Notes: a model not told the origin generated them from the sequence alone. DNA of 64,000 bases from Pseudomonas sp. SG20056 (GCF_031764535.1 NZ_CP134499.1:62001-126000); one strand, 5' to 3'; shown: positions 45,214 through 54,543, counted from the first letter of the stretch. Program-made: numbers and translations.

Positions 45214-45574
45214 GACTGCTCCTGAAATGAGGACATGGGCGAGAACCTTAGCTGGCTGAGCGTCTCGGCTAAGACCCGATTGTCATAATTATTAAACAGT
45301 TATGCGAGTCGGCTATATGCCGCACTCACCACACCTGCCTATCCCGCGCCAGCCGCGGTCTCTAGCGCGTGCCTTGCAGTCTGTTGCTCATTTCGGCTTT
45401 CGAATTGCCAGGTGCAAGTCCGTGTCTATACTCGAATTCGAAAGGCAGTACCTGATAACTCCGAATCGACTGCGGCATGGACAGTCTTCGCAGGCATTTT
45501 CACCGTGAAATGTGCGAAGGCTTAGCCACTGAGCGATTCGGCGGGATAACAAGAACAATTAAGGGGAACCCGCA
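45214..45574. other. 361-bp control region upstream of coxB
   Basis: No gene. It holds the cox promoter and operator candidate listed at 45397-45444, about 130 bp before coxB, and the promoter of the leftward 218-aa gene. The leader of the cox mRNA would be about 130 nt. I see no riboswitch I can name. Confidence 0.55.
45397..45444 (+). promoter_or_regulatory. Candidate cox promoter flanked by a 10-bp inverted repeat
   Basis: TTGCCA (45405-45410), 16 bp, then TATACT (45427-45432) is a sigma-70-type promoter; the extended -10 CTATACT fits the RpoS preference, and in P. aeruginosa the aa3 oxidase operon is RpoS-dependent. Perfect arms CTTTCGAATT (45397-45406) and AATTCGAAAG (45435-45444) enclose it, as for an operator. 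Confidence 0.55.
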
Positions 45575-46699
45575 ATGATGCGACATCCACGAGTCTGGAT
45601 GGGCCTCCTGTTGTGGTTGGTATTCAGCTCGGCGCACGCCAGCTGGGGCGTCAATATGACGCCGGGTGCCACCGAGGTCAGCCGCTCAGTATTTGACTTG
45701 CACATGACCATCTTCTGGATCTGCGTCGTGATCGGCGTGATCGTGTTCGGCGCGATGTTCTGGTCGATGCTCGTTCACCGTCGCTCGACGGGCCAGGAGC
45801 CGGCACACTTCCACGAAAGCACCACGGTCGAGATTCTCTGGACGGTCGTGCCGTTGGTGATTCTGGTGCTGATGGCGATACCGGCGACCAAGACCCTGAT
45901 CGAGATCTATGACTCCAGCGAATCCGAGCTGGATATTCAGGTCACGGGTTATCAATGGAAATGGCATTACAAATACCTGGGTGAAGACGTCGAGTTCTTC
46001 AGCAACCTCACCACGCCCAAGGATCAGATCAACAACAAGGCGACCAAAGGCGAGCACTACCTGCTCGAGGTGGACGAGCCGCTGGTGGTGCCGGTCGGTA
46101 CCAAAGTGCGCTTTCTGATCACTGCCGCCGACGTGATTCACTCCTGGTGGGTGCCGGCACTTGCGGTGAAGAAGGACGCCATCCCTGGTTTTATCAACGA
46201 ATCCTGGACGCGTATCGACGAGCCCGGCATCTACCGTGGCCAGTGCACCGAGTTGTGCGGCAAGGATCACGGTTTTATGCCTGTGGTGGTAGAAGCCAAG
46301 TCGAAAGAGGACTACGCCGCCTGGCTGGCCGAGCGCAAGGTTGCAGCGGCTGCCGAACGTGAGCTGACCACTAAAGAGTGGACCATGGACGAGCTGATGG
46401 CGCGTGGCGAGAAGTCCTACCAGACCAACTGCGCATCCTGCCACCAGCCAACCGGTGAAGGCCTGCCGCCGATGTTCCCGGCACTCAAAGGCTCGGCGAT
46501 TGCCAAGGGTGAGGCCAAAGGGCATATCGATATCGTGGTCAACGGCAAGTCGGGTACTTCGATGGCCGCTTTTGGCAAGCAACTCTCGGAAGTCGATATC
46601 GCCGCGATCATTACCTACGAACGCAATGCCTGGGGCAATGCGGTAGGCGACATGGTCACGCCGAAAGACATCCTCGCGTTCAAACAGGCTCAGGAGTAA
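45575..46699 (+). CDS. coxB: Cytochrome c oxidase subunit II with fused cytochrome c domain
   Basis: 374 aa. A signal peptide and two membrane helices (about 35-65 and 80-105) anchor a periplasmic CuA domain (about 120-250) with HSWWVPALAVK and CTELCGKDHGFM, the CuA ligands. A cytochrome c domain follows (about 270-374) with CASCH (286-290) and a late Met (GTSMAAF), so the enzyme is a caa3-type or caa3-like oxidase. It is first in the cox operon and passes electrons from cytochrome c to subunit I. Confidence 0.96.
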   Translation: MMRHPRVWMGLLLWLVFSSAHASWGVNMTPGATEVSRSVFDLHMTIFWICVVIGVIVFGAMFWSMLVHRRSTGQEPAHFHESTTVEILWTVVPLVILVLMAIPATKTLIEIYDSSESELDIQVTGYQWKWHYKYLGEDVEFFSNLTTPKDQINNKATKGEHYLLEVDEPLVVPVGTKVRFLITAADVIHSWWVPALAVKKDAIPGFINESWTRIDEPGIYRGQCTELCGKDHGFMPVVVEAKSKEDYAAWLAERKVAAAAERELTTKEWTMDELMARGEKSYQTNCASCHQPTGEGLPPMFPALKGSAIAKGEAKGHIDIVVNGKSGTSMAAFGKQLSEVDIAAIITYERNAWGNAVGDMVTPKDILAFKQAQE

Positions 46700-46703
46700 G
46701 GAC

Positions 46704-48308
46704 ATGAGTGCAGTGATCGATCCGGGCCACGCTGGCCACGGTCATGCCGGACATGACCATCACCATGGCCCGGCCAAAGGCCTGATGCGCTGGGTGTTGA
46801 CCACCAACCACAAAGACATCGGCACCATGTACCTGTGGTTCAGCTTCGCCATGTTCCTGCTGGGTGGCAGCATGGCCATGGTGATTCGTGCCGAGCTGTT
46901 CCAGCCGGGCCTGCAGATTGTGCAGCCGGAATTCTTCAACCAAATGACCACCATGCACGGTCTGATCATGGTGTTTGGCGCGGTAATGCCGGCCTTCGTC
47001 GGCCTGGCCAACTGGATGATTCCGCTGATGGTCGGCGCGCCGGATATGGCTCTGCCGCGGATGAACAACTTCAGTTTCTGGCTGCTGCCTGCTGCGTTTG
47101 GCATGTTGATCAGTACGCTGTTTATGGAGGGTGGCGGACCGAACTTCGGTTGGACCTTCTATGCGCCGCTGTCGACTACCTACGCGCCGGAGTCGGTCAC
47201 CTTCTTTATCTTCGCCGTGCACCTGATGGGCATCAGTTCGATCATGGGCGCGATCAACGTTGTCGCCACCATCCTCAACCTGCGCGCGCCCGGCATGACC
47301 CTGATGAAGATGCCGCTGTTCGTCTGGACCTGGCTGATCACCGCCTTCCTGCTGATCGCGGTCATGCCGGTACTGGCCGGTTGCGTAACCATGATGCTGA
47401 TGGACATCCACTTCGGCACCAGCTTCTTCAGTGCCGCCGGTGGTGGTGATCCGGTGTTGTTCCAGCACGTGTTCTGGTTCTTCGGGCATCCCGAGGTGTA
47501 CATCATGATCCTGCCGGCATTCGGCGCGGTCAGTGCAATCATCCCGGCGTTCGCCCGTAAGCCGCTTTTCGGTTACACCTCGATGGTCTATGCGACGGCG
47601 AGCATCGCTTTTCTGTCGTTTATCGTCTGGGCGCACCATATGTTTACCGTCGGCATTCCGCTGACCGGTGAGCTGTTCTTTATGTACGCGACCATGCTGA
47701 TCGCCGTGCCGACTGGGGTGAAGGTGTTCAACTGGGCCAGCACCATGTGGCGCGGCTCGATGACCTTCGAAACGCCGATGCTGTTCTCCGTGGCCTTCGT
47801 CATCCTGTTCACTATTGGTGGCTTTTCCGGGCTGATGCTGGCCATCGCCCCGGCGGACTTCCAATACCACGACACCTACTTCGTGGTGGCGCATTTCCAC
47901 TATGTGCTGGTGCCTGGTGCGATCTTCGGCATCTTCGCCTCGGCCTACTACTGGTTGCCGAAGTGGACCGGGCACATGTATGACGAAACCCTCGGCAAGC
48001 TGCATTTCTGGATGAGCTTTATCGGTATGAACCTGGCGTTCTTCCCGATGCACTTTGTCGGCCTGGCCGGCATGCCGCGGCGTATCCCGGACTACAACAT
48101 GATGTTCGCCAACTTCAACATGGTGTCGAGCATCGGTGCCTTTATGTTCGGTGCCACTCAGTTGCTGTTCCTGTTTATCGTCATCAAGTGCATCCGTGGC
48201 GGCAAACCCGCTGCGGCCAAGCCTTGGGACGGTGCCGAGGGGTTGGAATGGACGGTGCCGTCGCCGGCGCCTTATCACACCTTCTCCACACCACCTGAAG
48301 TGAAATAG
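46704..48308 (+). CDS. coxA: Cytochrome c oxidase subunit I (aa3-type)
   Basis: 534 aa, 12 membrane helices. It holds low-spin haem a and the haem a3-CuB site where O2 is reduced to water. The GHPEVYIMILP motif, with the catalytic Tyr and the proton-channel Glu, marks an A1-type oxidase; VWAHHMFT supplies the CuB histidines and the VVAHFHYVLV segment the haem histidines. The N-terminal tail is His-rich (HAGHGHAGHDHHH), probably metal binding. It begins 5 bp after coxB. Confidence 0.97.
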   Translation: MSAVIDPGHAGHGHAGHDHHHGPAKGLMRWVLTTNHKDIGTMYLWFSFAMFLLGGSMAMVIRAELFQPGLQIVQPEFFNQMTTMHGLIMVFGAVMPAFVGLANWMIPLMVGAPDMALPRMNNFSFWLLPAAFGMLISTLFMEGGGPNFGWTFYAPLSTTYAPESVTFFIFAVHLMGISSIMGAINVVATILNLRAPGMTLMKMPLFVWTWLITAFLLIAVMPVLAGCVTMMLMDIHFGTSFFSAAGGGDPVLFQHVFWFFGHPEVYIMILPAFGAVSAIIPAFARKPLFGYTSMVYATASIAFLSFIVWAHHMFTVGIPLTGELFFMYATMLIAVPTGVKVFNWASTMWRGSMTFETPMLFSVAFVILFTIGGFSGLMLAIAPADFQYHDTYFVVAHFHYVLVPGAIFGIFASAYYWLPKWTGHMYDETLGKLHFWMSFIGMNLAFFPMHFVGLAGMPRRIPDYNMMFANFNMVSSIGAFMFGATQLLFLFIVIKCIRGGKPAAAKPWDGAEGLEWTVPSPAPYHTFSTPPEVK

Positions 48309-48319
48309 GGAGCCGACCG

Positions 48320-48871
48320 ATGAGTGAAGCCCTGTCGACTCGCCGCCTGGTTATCCGCCTGTCACTGGTGGTGGTCGGCATGTTCGGCTTCGGCTTCGCT
48401 CTGGTGCCGATCTATGACGTGATGTGCCAGGCCTTTGGCATCAACGGTAAAACCGCCGGTGCCTATGAGGCTGGGTTGCAAAGCACCGATGAGTCGCGCC
48501 AGGTACGGGTGCAGTTTCTCGCCACCAATGCCGCTGAGATGGTCTGGGAGTTCGGTCCTCAGGCCGACGAGGTTCTGGTGCATCCGGGCGAAAGCACGCA
48601 GATGATGTTTGTCGCCTACAACCCCACCGACAAGCCGATGACCGCTCAGGCGATTCCCAGCGTGGCACCGTCCAAAGCCGCTGCCTACTTTCATAAGACT
48701 GAGTGTTTTTGCTTTACCCAGCAGGTACTGCAACCCGGTGAGCGTATCGAAATGCCGGTGCGCTTTATCGTTGATAGAGACTTACCGGCAGATGTTCGCC
48801 ACCTGACCCTGGCTTACACCTTGTTTGATATCACCGTGCGCAAACCGCCGGTGGCACAAGCGACTCCATAA
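48320..48871 (+). CDS. ctaG: Cytochrome c oxidase assembly protein CtaG (Cox11 family)
   Basis: 183 aa with one N-terminal membrane anchor (about 10-32). The periplasmic beta domain keeps the copper-binding CFCFTQQ motif in KTECFCFTQQVLQPGE and the YNPTDKPMTAQA segment. It delivers copper to the CuB site of subunit I. GGAG before the ATG supports the start. It lies between coxA and coxC, as in most Pseudomonas cox operons. Confidence 0.95.
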   Translation: MSEALSTRRLVIRLSLVVVGMFGFGFALVPIYDVMCQAFGINGKTAGAYEAGLQSTDESRQVRVQFLATNAAEMVWEFGPQADEVLVHPGESTQMMFVAYNPTDKPMTAQAIPSVAPSKAAAYFHKTECFCFTQQVLQPGERIEMPVRFIVDRDLPADVRHLTLAYTLFDITVRKPPVAQATP

Positions 48872-48883
48872 GGAGAACAATAA

Positions 48884-49780
48884 ATGTCGAGTCACGAAAG
48901 TCACGAAAGCTATTACGTCCCGGCCCAGAGCAAGTGGCCGATCATCGCCACTCTGGGCATGCTGTTCTCGGTGTACGGCGTAGGCACCTGGTTTAACGAT
49001 ATGAAGGCCGATCGCGCCGATTCCAACGGCCCGCTGATCTTCTTTATCGGCGGCCTGTTTCTCGCCTATATGTTGTTCGGCTGGTTTGGCAATGTGATCA
49101 AGGAAAGCCGCTCCGGCATGTACAGCCCACAGATGGATCGCTCATTCCGCTGGGGCATGAGCTGGTTTATTTTCTCCGAGGTGATGTTCTTTGCGGCGTT
49201 CTTCGGCGTGCTGTTCTATGTGCGTACCTGGGCCGGCCCCTGGCTTGGTGGGGAAGGCGACAAGGGCATCGCCAACATGCTTTGGCCGGGCTTCGAGTAC
49301 AGCTGGCCGATGCTCAACACGCCTGATCCGAAGCTCTACCCGGCACCGAGTGGCACCATCAGCGCCTGGGGCCTGCCGCTGATCAACACCATTCTGCTGG
49401 TCACTTCCAGCTTCACCCTGACCTTTGCCCACCACGCGTTACGCAAGAACCATCGCAAACCGCTGACCCTCTGGTTGGCGCTGACAGTGATTCTCGGCAT
49501 CGCCTTTCTGGTGCTGCAGGTCGAGGAGTACATCCACGCCTACACCGAACTGGGCCTGACCCTGGGCTCGGGCATCTATGGCGCGACCTTCTTTATGCTC
49601 ACCGGCTTTCACGGCGCCCACGTGACCTTGGGTGCACTGATGCTGAGCATTATGTTGATTCGGGTGATCCGCGGCCATTTTAGCCCTGAGCAGCACTTCG
49701 GCTTCGAGGCGGCAGCCTGGTACTGGCACTTTGTCGACGTGGTGTGGATTGGTTTGTTTGTCTTCGTTTATGTGCTGTGA
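48884..49780 (+). CDS. coxC: Cytochrome c oxidase subunit III
   Basis: 298 aa with seven membrane helices. The SEVMFFAAFF segment and GFHGAHVTLG are the family marks, as are the conserved YWHFVDVVWIGLFVFVY end residues. Subunit III stabilises the oxidase and its proton uptake. Relative to many homologues it has a somewhat longer loop around residues 120-150 (GDKGIANMLWPGFEYSW). AGGAG nine bases before the ATG supports the start. Confidence 0.96.
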   Translation: MSSHESHESYYVPAQSKWPIIATLGMLFSVYGVGTWFNDMKADRADSNGPLIFFIGGLFLAYMLFGWFGNVIKESRSGMYSPQMDRSFRWGMSWFIFSEVMFFAAFFGVLFYVRTWAGPWLGGEGDKGIANMLWPGFEYSWPMLNTPDPKLYPAPSGTISAWGLPLINTILLVTSSFTLTFAHHALRKNHRKPLTLWLALTVILGIAFLVLQVEEYIHAYTELGLTLGSGIYGATFFMLTGFHGAHVTLGALMLSIMLIRVIRGHFSPEQHFGFEAAAWYWHFVDVVWIGLFVFVYVL

Positions 49781-49786
49781 CGAGCC

Positions 49787-49990
49787 TTACCAGGTGACAT
49801 GCGAGACCAGTTGGCCACTGTAGAAACCCCAGGCAATAAGGGCGACGGTCAAGGCAGTGAGGCTCACGCGTACTGTCAGCGCGTTGACCACACGGGAGGT
49901 TCTACCTTCGTCCTTGACCAGAAAGAACAGGCCACTGAATAGGCTGACCAGAGTAGCCAGTAGTAACAGGACGATCGCGGCTTTGAGCAT
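49787..49990 (-). CDS. Twin-transmembrane DUF2909 protein
   Basis: 67 aa with GGGAG six bases before the ATG. Two membrane helices (about 4-25 and 42-62) with a short charged loop (KDEGRTSR) are typical of DUF2909. Function unknown. It lies in reverse orientation inside the cox cluster between coxC and the SURF1 gene, as in other Pseudomonas, which suggests a link to oxidase assembly or a regulatory effect; this is inference. Confidence 0.82.
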   Translation of the reverse strand: MLKAAIVLLLLATLVSLFSGLFFLVKDEGRTSRVVNALTVRVSLTALTVALIAWGFYSGQLVSHVTW

Positions 49991-50078
49991 GCGTGACTCC
50001 CAAGCGGAACTTCGGGGGAAGGGAAATGCGCTTCAGCTGCAGTATAGCCAGCTTGTTCAGGGCTTTAGGAAGGTTGCC

Positions 50079-50810
50079 ATGAGCGCCTTCCGTCCTGGCT
50101 GGCTGCCCAGCGTACTGGTGCTGCTGCTATTTCCCTGCCTGGTCGCTCTAGGCTTCTGGCAGCTGGCGCGGGCCGAAGAAAAGCGCGAGCTGTTGGCCGC
50201 ACATCAGGCTCAGCAACTGGCCGCACCGATCAGCATCGATGAGCTGGAGCGCCAGCCCAATCCGGCTTACCAGCGCGTACAGTTGCAGGGTTTCTTCGAC
50301 GCGCGGCATACCTTGCTGCTAGATAACCGCACCCGCGACGGCAAGGTTGGCGTGGAAGTGCTGCAACCCTTCTATGACCAAACCAGCGGCCTGTGGCTGT
50401 TGCTCAATCGCGGCTGGCTGCCCTGGCCGGATCGGCGCATCAGCCCAGCCTTCGCCACCCCGGATACACCGCTGCGTCTGCAGGCCACGGTGTATGTGCC
50501 GCTGGGCGAAGCGTTTCAGCTGCAGGATGCGCAACCGACTGCAGGCTGGCCGCAGGTGATCAGTGAGGTCAAGCCGGACGAACTCTGGCAGCAACTGGGG
50601 CGTGGTGGCCTGAGCTATGAGGTGCGCCTCGAGCCTGGCCCCGCCTCATTTCAAAGCGATTGGCCGGTTATCGCCATGAGCCCCGACAAACATCTCGCTT
50701 ATGCCGTGCAATGGTTCGCCCTGGCCGCGGTCTTGCTTTGCCTGTTTATCTATTTAGGTCTATCTAACGCGCGGGAGACTCGCCATGAACCCAGCCATCG
50801 CCCTGCCTGA
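50079..50810 (+). CDS. SURF1-family oxidase assembly protein
   Basis: 243 aa from the ATG at 50079 (AGGAAGG upstream); the longer frame from 49857 runs antisense over the DUF2909 gene. N- and C-terminal membrane helices (about 8-28 and 212-232) flank the periplasmic domain, with GFWQLARAEEK near the start, LLLNRGWLPW in the middle and HLAYAVQWFALA before the second helix. SURF1 helps insert haem a into the oxidase. The end overlaps the next gene by 26 bases. Confidence 0.92.
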   Translation: MSAFRPGWLPSVLVLLLFPCLVALGFWQLARAEEKRELLAAHQAQQLAAPISIDELERQPNPAYQRVQLQGFFDARHTLLLDNRTRDGKVGVEVLQPFYDQTSGLWLLLNRGWLPWPDRRISPAFATPDTPLRLQATVYVPLGEAFQLQDAQPTAGWPQVISEVKPDELWQQLGRGGLSYEVRLEPGPASFQSDWPVIAMSPDKHLAYAVQWFALAAVLLCLFIYLGLSNARETRHEPSHRPA

Positions 50811-51369
50811 AGTGTCGCCCAGCCAGCGTCGCCGTGGGCGGCTGCAGCTGATCCTGATTCTGGCCGTGGTTATTGGCCCGATGATCCTCGCCAGTGCCAT
50901 GTATCAGTGGCGTTTCTGGGTGCCGGAAACCCGCAGCTACCACGGCGAACTGATTGGCACCGGACAGACCCGCGCCGACCTCGGCGTAGTCGGTGCCGAT
51001 GAGCAGCGCTGGCAACTGCTGGTGACCGTGCCGGACGCCTGCGATGCCGCCTGCAAGGAACTGGTGTTCCTCGCGCGTCAGGTGCATATCGGCCTCAACC
51101 GGGATGTCGCCCGTGCCGCCCATGGTTTGGCCAGTGCCCAGCCCATCGTCGGCGACTATGACGCCCAGCTGCGGCGTGAATATCCACAGCTGGCGCGTTA
51201 TCAGCTGCAACTGGATGCCTACGGCAAGACCGCCGGCTCCGCTTCCGGCGCGCAGCTGTGGATCGTCGATCCGCACGGCAATCTGGTGCTGCGTTATGAC
51301 GCCACCAGCAAGGGCAAGGCGATTCTCAATGACCTGCGGCACCTGCTGAAAATCTCGCAAATTGGTTAA
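50785..51369 (+). CDS. Membrane-anchored thioredoxin-like protein of the cox cluster
   Basis: 194 aa. One N-terminal membrane helix (about 21-41) and a periplasmic domain. A CxxxC pair (C86, C90 in PDACDAACKEL) is placed as in SCO and other thioredoxin-like copper chaperones; the WIVDPHGNLVLRYD segment also fits that fold. Similar unnamed proteins occur at this site in other Pseudomonas. The 26-base overlap with SURF1 suggests coupled translation. A copper or thiol role in oxidase assembly is inference. Confidence 0.8.
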   Translation: MNPAIALPEVSPSQRRRGRLQLILILAVVIGPMILASAMYQWRFWVPETRSYHGELIGTGQTRADLGVVGADEQRWQLLVTVPDACDAACKELVFLARQVHIGLNRDVARAAHGLASAQPIVGDYDAQLRREYPQLARYQLQLDAYGKTAGSASGAQLWIVDPHGNLVLRYDATSKGKAILNDLRHLLKISQIG

Positions 51370-51394
51370 TGCTGCCCACGGCTAAGGACTGATG

Positions 51395-52435
51395 ATGAGC
51401 AAGCCTGGTTACCGTTTTGCCCTGTTCGCCACGCTGCTGGCGGTCGTGGTGGTGCTGCTCGGTGCCTATACCCGCTTGACCCACGCCGGCCTCGGTTGCC
51501 CGGACTGGCCAGGTTGCTACGGCTTTATCGGTGTGCCGATGAGCGAGCACAAACAGACCCTGGCCGAGGCGCGTTTTCCGGAAGCGCCGGTCGAAGTCGC
51601 CAAGGGCTGGTACGAGATGATCCACCGCTATTTTGCCGGCGCCCTGGGCTTGGTGATTCTCGGCCTATCGGTACAGGCGCTGCGCCGCCGTGGCGGGGCG
51701 GGTCAGCCACTCAAACTGCCGCTGTTTTTGCTGGGCCTGGTGACATTGCAGGCAGCCTTCGGCATGTGGACGGTGACCCTGAAACTCTGGCCGCAAGTCG
51801 TTACCGCACATCTGCTCGGCGGTTTCGCCACCCTCAGTCTGTTATTTCTTTTAACCCTGCGCCTATCCGGCAAGGTGGCCGCCTTGGCCAATCTACCCGC
51901 ACGACTGCGTAGCCTGGCCGCGCTCGGCCTGCTGCTGGTGATCGGGCAGATCGCCCTTGGCGGTTGGGTCAGCAGCAACTATGCCGCCGTTGCCTGTGTT
52001 GACCTGCCCACCTGTCATGGCGAATGGTGGCCGGCGATGGACTTCGCCAATGGCTTTCACCTGACTCAGCATATTGGCCCCAACTACCTCGGCGGCCAGC
52101 TCGACAGCGACGCACGCACCGCCATTCATATGACCCACCGCATCGGCGCGCTGCTAGTGGCTCTGGTGCTGCTGCTTCTGGCCTGGCAACTGCAACGCAA
52201 TGGTCTGGCGCGCCTGGCCGGGCTGCTGGTGCTGGCGCTGGCGGTGCAGATCAGCCTGGGCATCAGCAACGTGGTGTTTCACCTGCCGTTGCTGGTGGCG
52301 GTGGCGCATAACCTTGGCGGCGCGGCGCTGCTGCTGACCCTGGTATTGATCAATTACCGGTTGCGCAGCCCTGCACGGCTGGCATCCCCCGCTACAGATA
52401 CGCCCGTCGGCTTCACTGCGCTGCCCGGCAAATAA
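51395..52435 (+). CDS. ctaA: Haem A synthase (CtaA/COX15)
   Basis: 346 aa; of two adjacent ATGs the second (51395) is better spaced from AAGGA. Eight membrane helices. Conserved motifs include YTRLTHAGLGCPDWPGC near the start, the EMIHRYFAG histidine pair region, GGWVSSNYAAVACVDLPTC and the MTHRIGAL histidine. The enzyme oxidises haem O to haem A, the cofactor of the aa3 oxidase. It lies directly before cyoE, which makes haem O. Confidence 0.94.
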   Translation: MSKPGYRFALFATLLAVVVVLLGAYTRLTHAGLGCPDWPGCYGFIGVPMSEHKQTLAEARFPEAPVEVAKGWYEMIHRYFAGALGLVILGLSVQALRRRGGAGQPLKLPLFLLGLVTLQAAFGMWTVTLKLWPQVVTAHLLGGFATLSLLFLLTLRLSGKVAALANLPARLRSLAALGLLLVIGQIALGGWVSSNYAAVACVDLPTCHGEWWPAMDFANGFHLTQHIGPNYLGGQLDSDARTAIHMTHRIGALLVALVLLLLAWQLQRNGLARLAGLLVLALAVQISLGISNVVFHLPLLVAVAHNLGGAALLLTLVLINYRLRSPARLASPATDTPVGFTALPGK

Positions 52436-52459
52436 CCAGAACAATCGAGGAGAGACCTT

Positions 52460-53359
52460 ATGGCTACTCTAGTGCGCGAACAGCAAACCCACGCCACGTG
52501 GCGCGATTATCTGGAGCTGACCAAACCCCGGGTGGTGGTGCTGATGCTGATCACCTCCTTGGTCGGCATGTTTCTCGCCACCCGCGCCGGGGTCGCCTGG
52601 CAGGTGCTGATTTTCGGCAACCTGGGTATCGGCCTGTGCGCGGGAGCTGCGGCAGCGGTCAACCATGTGGTCGACCGGCGTATCGATTCGATTATGGCGC
52701 GCACCCACAAGCGGCCAGTTACGGCCGGGCGTTTATCGCCGACTGCGGCGCTGGGCTTCGCTTTGCTGCTGGCGGTGGCCGGCATGGCCTTGCTGCTGAC
52801 CTTTACCAACGAACTGGCGGCCTGGCTGACCCTGGCTTCCCTGCTCGGTTACGCGGTGCTCTACACCGGCTTTCTCAAGCGCGCCACGCCGCAGAACATT
52901 GTCATCGGCGGGTTGGCCGGTGCAGCGCCACCGCTGCTCGGCTGGGTCGCGGTTACCGGGCATATCAGCGCCGAACCGCTGCTGCTGGTACTGATCATCT
53001 TCGCCTGGACGCCGCCGCATTTCTGGGCCCTGGCCATCCACCGCAAGGAGGAATACGCCAAGGCCGATATCCCCATGCTGCCGGTGACGCATGGCGAGCA
53101 CTACACCAAGGTGCATATCCTGCTCTACACCCTGGTCATGTTTGCCGTGACCCTGCTGCCTTACGCCATTCATATGAGCGGGCTGCTCTATCTCGCCTGT
53201 GCGGTGCTGCTGGGTGGGCGCTTCCTGCATTGGGCGGTGGTGCTGTACCGTGACAGCAAACCGCATGCGGCGATCAACACCTTCAAATACAGCATCTGGT
53301 ATCTTTTCGCGCTGTTTATCGCCCTGCTGGTCGACCACTATCTGCTGTTAAACCTGTAA
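52460..53359 (+). CDS. cyoE: Haem O synthase (protohaem IX farnesyltransferase)
   Basis: 299 aa, about nine membrane helices. The prenyltransferase motifs are present: NHVVDRRIDSIMARTHKRPV (Mg-diphosphate site), and WTPPHFWALAIHRKEEYAKADIPMLP. It adds a farnesyl group to haem b to form haem O, which CtaA then oxidises. GGAG before the ATG supports the start. In this position the gene is also called ctaB. Confidence 0.95.
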   Translation: MATLVREQQTHATWRDYLELTKPRVVVLMLITSLVGMFLATRAGVAWQVLIFGNLGIGLCAGAAAAVNHVVDRRIDSIMARTHKRPVTAGRLSPTAALGFALLLAVAGMALLLTFTNELAAWLTLASLLGYAVLYTGFLKRATPQNIVIGGLAGAAPPLLGWVAVTGHISAEPLLLVLIIFAWTPPHFWALAIHRKEEYAKADIPMLPVTHGEHYTKVHILLYTLVMFAVTLLPYAIHMSGLLYLACAVLLGGRFLHWAVVLYRDSKPHAAINTFKYSIWYLFALFIALLVDHYLLLNL

Positions 53360-53370
53360 TCGTTGGTGCC

Positions 53371-54003
53371 ATGACCCGAACCCAGATCACCGTTTTTGTT
53401 CTCGTTGCTATCGTCGCCCTGGTGCTGGGCCTGACCGTCAACAAGGTGCTGACCAGCAAGGGCCAGGGTGATCCCACCGTGCTGCTGGATGCCGGCATCG
53501 TCCTGCTGCCACAGAGCCGTAGTCTGCCAGAGCTGAGCCTGACCAATCAGGACGGGCAGACCGTGGCGGTTGATCAGCTCAAGGATCAGTGGAGCCTGCT
53601 GTTCTTCGGTTACACCTTCTGCCCGGACATTTGCCCGGCCACCCTTGCCCAGCTGCGCCAGCTGCAGGGCCAGCTACCGCCGGAAACCCTGGCCAAGCTG
53701 CGCATCGTGCTGGTCACAGTGGATCCGCACCGCGACACCCCGGAGCAGTTGAAGAAGTACCTGGATTATTTCGATGCCGGTTTTATCGGCCTGACCGGCG
53801 AAGAGGCGATCATCCAGAAGCTGGCCAACGGTGTCAGCATTCCGTTTATTCCGGCCGATACCAGCAAGGAAAACTACACCGTCGATCACAGCGGCAACCT
53901 GGTGCTGATCGGCCCCGACGGTAAGCAGCGTGGCTTTATCCGCGCGCCGATCAACAATACCAAGCTGGCCGCGCAGCTGCCCGGCCTGCTTGATCGCCCG
54001 TAA
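53371..54003 (+). CDS. SCO1/SenC-family copper chaperone
   Basis: 210 aa with one N-terminal membrane anchor (about 5-25). The thioredoxin-like domain has the copper-binding CPDIC motif (C84, C88) and the distal His in VDHSGNL (about H173), so all three ligands are present. SCO proteins deliver copper to the CuA site of subunit II. It is the last gene of the cox cluster on this strand, 11 bp after cyoE. The ribosome site is weak. Confidence 0.94.
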   Translation: MTRTQITVFVLVAIVALVLGLTVNKVLTSKGQGDPTVLLDAGIVLLPQSRSLPELSLTNQDGQTVAVDQLKDQWSLLFFGYTFCPDICPATLAQLRQLQGQLPPETLAKLRIVLVTVDPHRDTPEQLKKYLDYFDAGFIGLTGEEAIIQKLANGVSIPFIPADTSKENYTVDHSGNLVLIGPDGKQRGFIRAPINNTKLAAQLPGLLDRP

Positions 54004-54007
54004 CCTG

Positions 54008-54433
54008 CTATTTGGCGAATAGCTGGCTGATGTCCTTGAACGCCTTGAACTCCAGGGCGTTACCGCACGGGTCGAGCAGGAACAACGTGGCCTGCTCGCC
54101 AACCTGGCCGGCGAAGCGCACATAGGGCTCGATCACAAATCGCGTGCCCTTGGCCTGCAGCCGCGACGCCAGCGTTTGCCAATCATCCCAGCCTAATACC
54201 ACACCGAAATGCGGCACCGGCACGTCGTGGCCGTCCACCGGGTTGCTGTGCGCGGCTTCCTGATAGGCCATCTTCGGCGCCTGGTGGATCACCAGTTGGT
54301 GGCCGAAGAAGTCGAAATCCACCCAGTGGTCGCTACTACGGCCCTCGGCACAGCCGAACACCTCGCCGTAGAAGTGCCGTGCAGCTGCCAGGTCGTAAAC
54401 GGGAATTGCCAGGTGAAAGGGTGCGAGCGCCAT
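54008..54433 (-). CDS. VOC-superfamily (glyoxalase-like) protein
   Basis: 141 aa with AAGGA upstream. The vicinal oxygen chelate fold is seen in [18 protein letters not shown], the [11 protein letters not shown] strand and [16 protein letters not shown], including the typical metal-ligand His and Glu positions. The family includes glyoxalases, dioxygenases and resistance proteins; the substrate is unknown. It is divergent from the LysR gene at 54544, its likely regulator, and converges on the sco gene. Confidence 0.88.
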   Translation of the reverse strand: MALAPFHLAIPVYDLAAARHFYGEVFGCAEGRSSDHWVDFDFFGHQLVIHQAPKMAYQEAAHSNPVDGHDVPVPHFGVVLGWDDWQTLASRLQAKGTRFVIEPYVRFAGQVGEQATLFLLDPCGNALEFKAFKDISQLFAK

Positions 54434-54543
54434 GCTGGAGTTCCTTGAAAGGGCGGTCTGCTGATTCTCAGCAACAGCGATTCTGATTAAAAGCGAATAT
54501 CCTTGCTCGCAAGCACAAACAAAATTGATCAGTCGAGGCGTCG

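Noticed and set aside
46680..48278. 532-aa reverse-strand frame opposite coxA
   Set aside because: Shadow of a certain gene in GC-rich DNA; His/Gln/Arg/Asp-rich composition and no ribosome site or recognisable domain.
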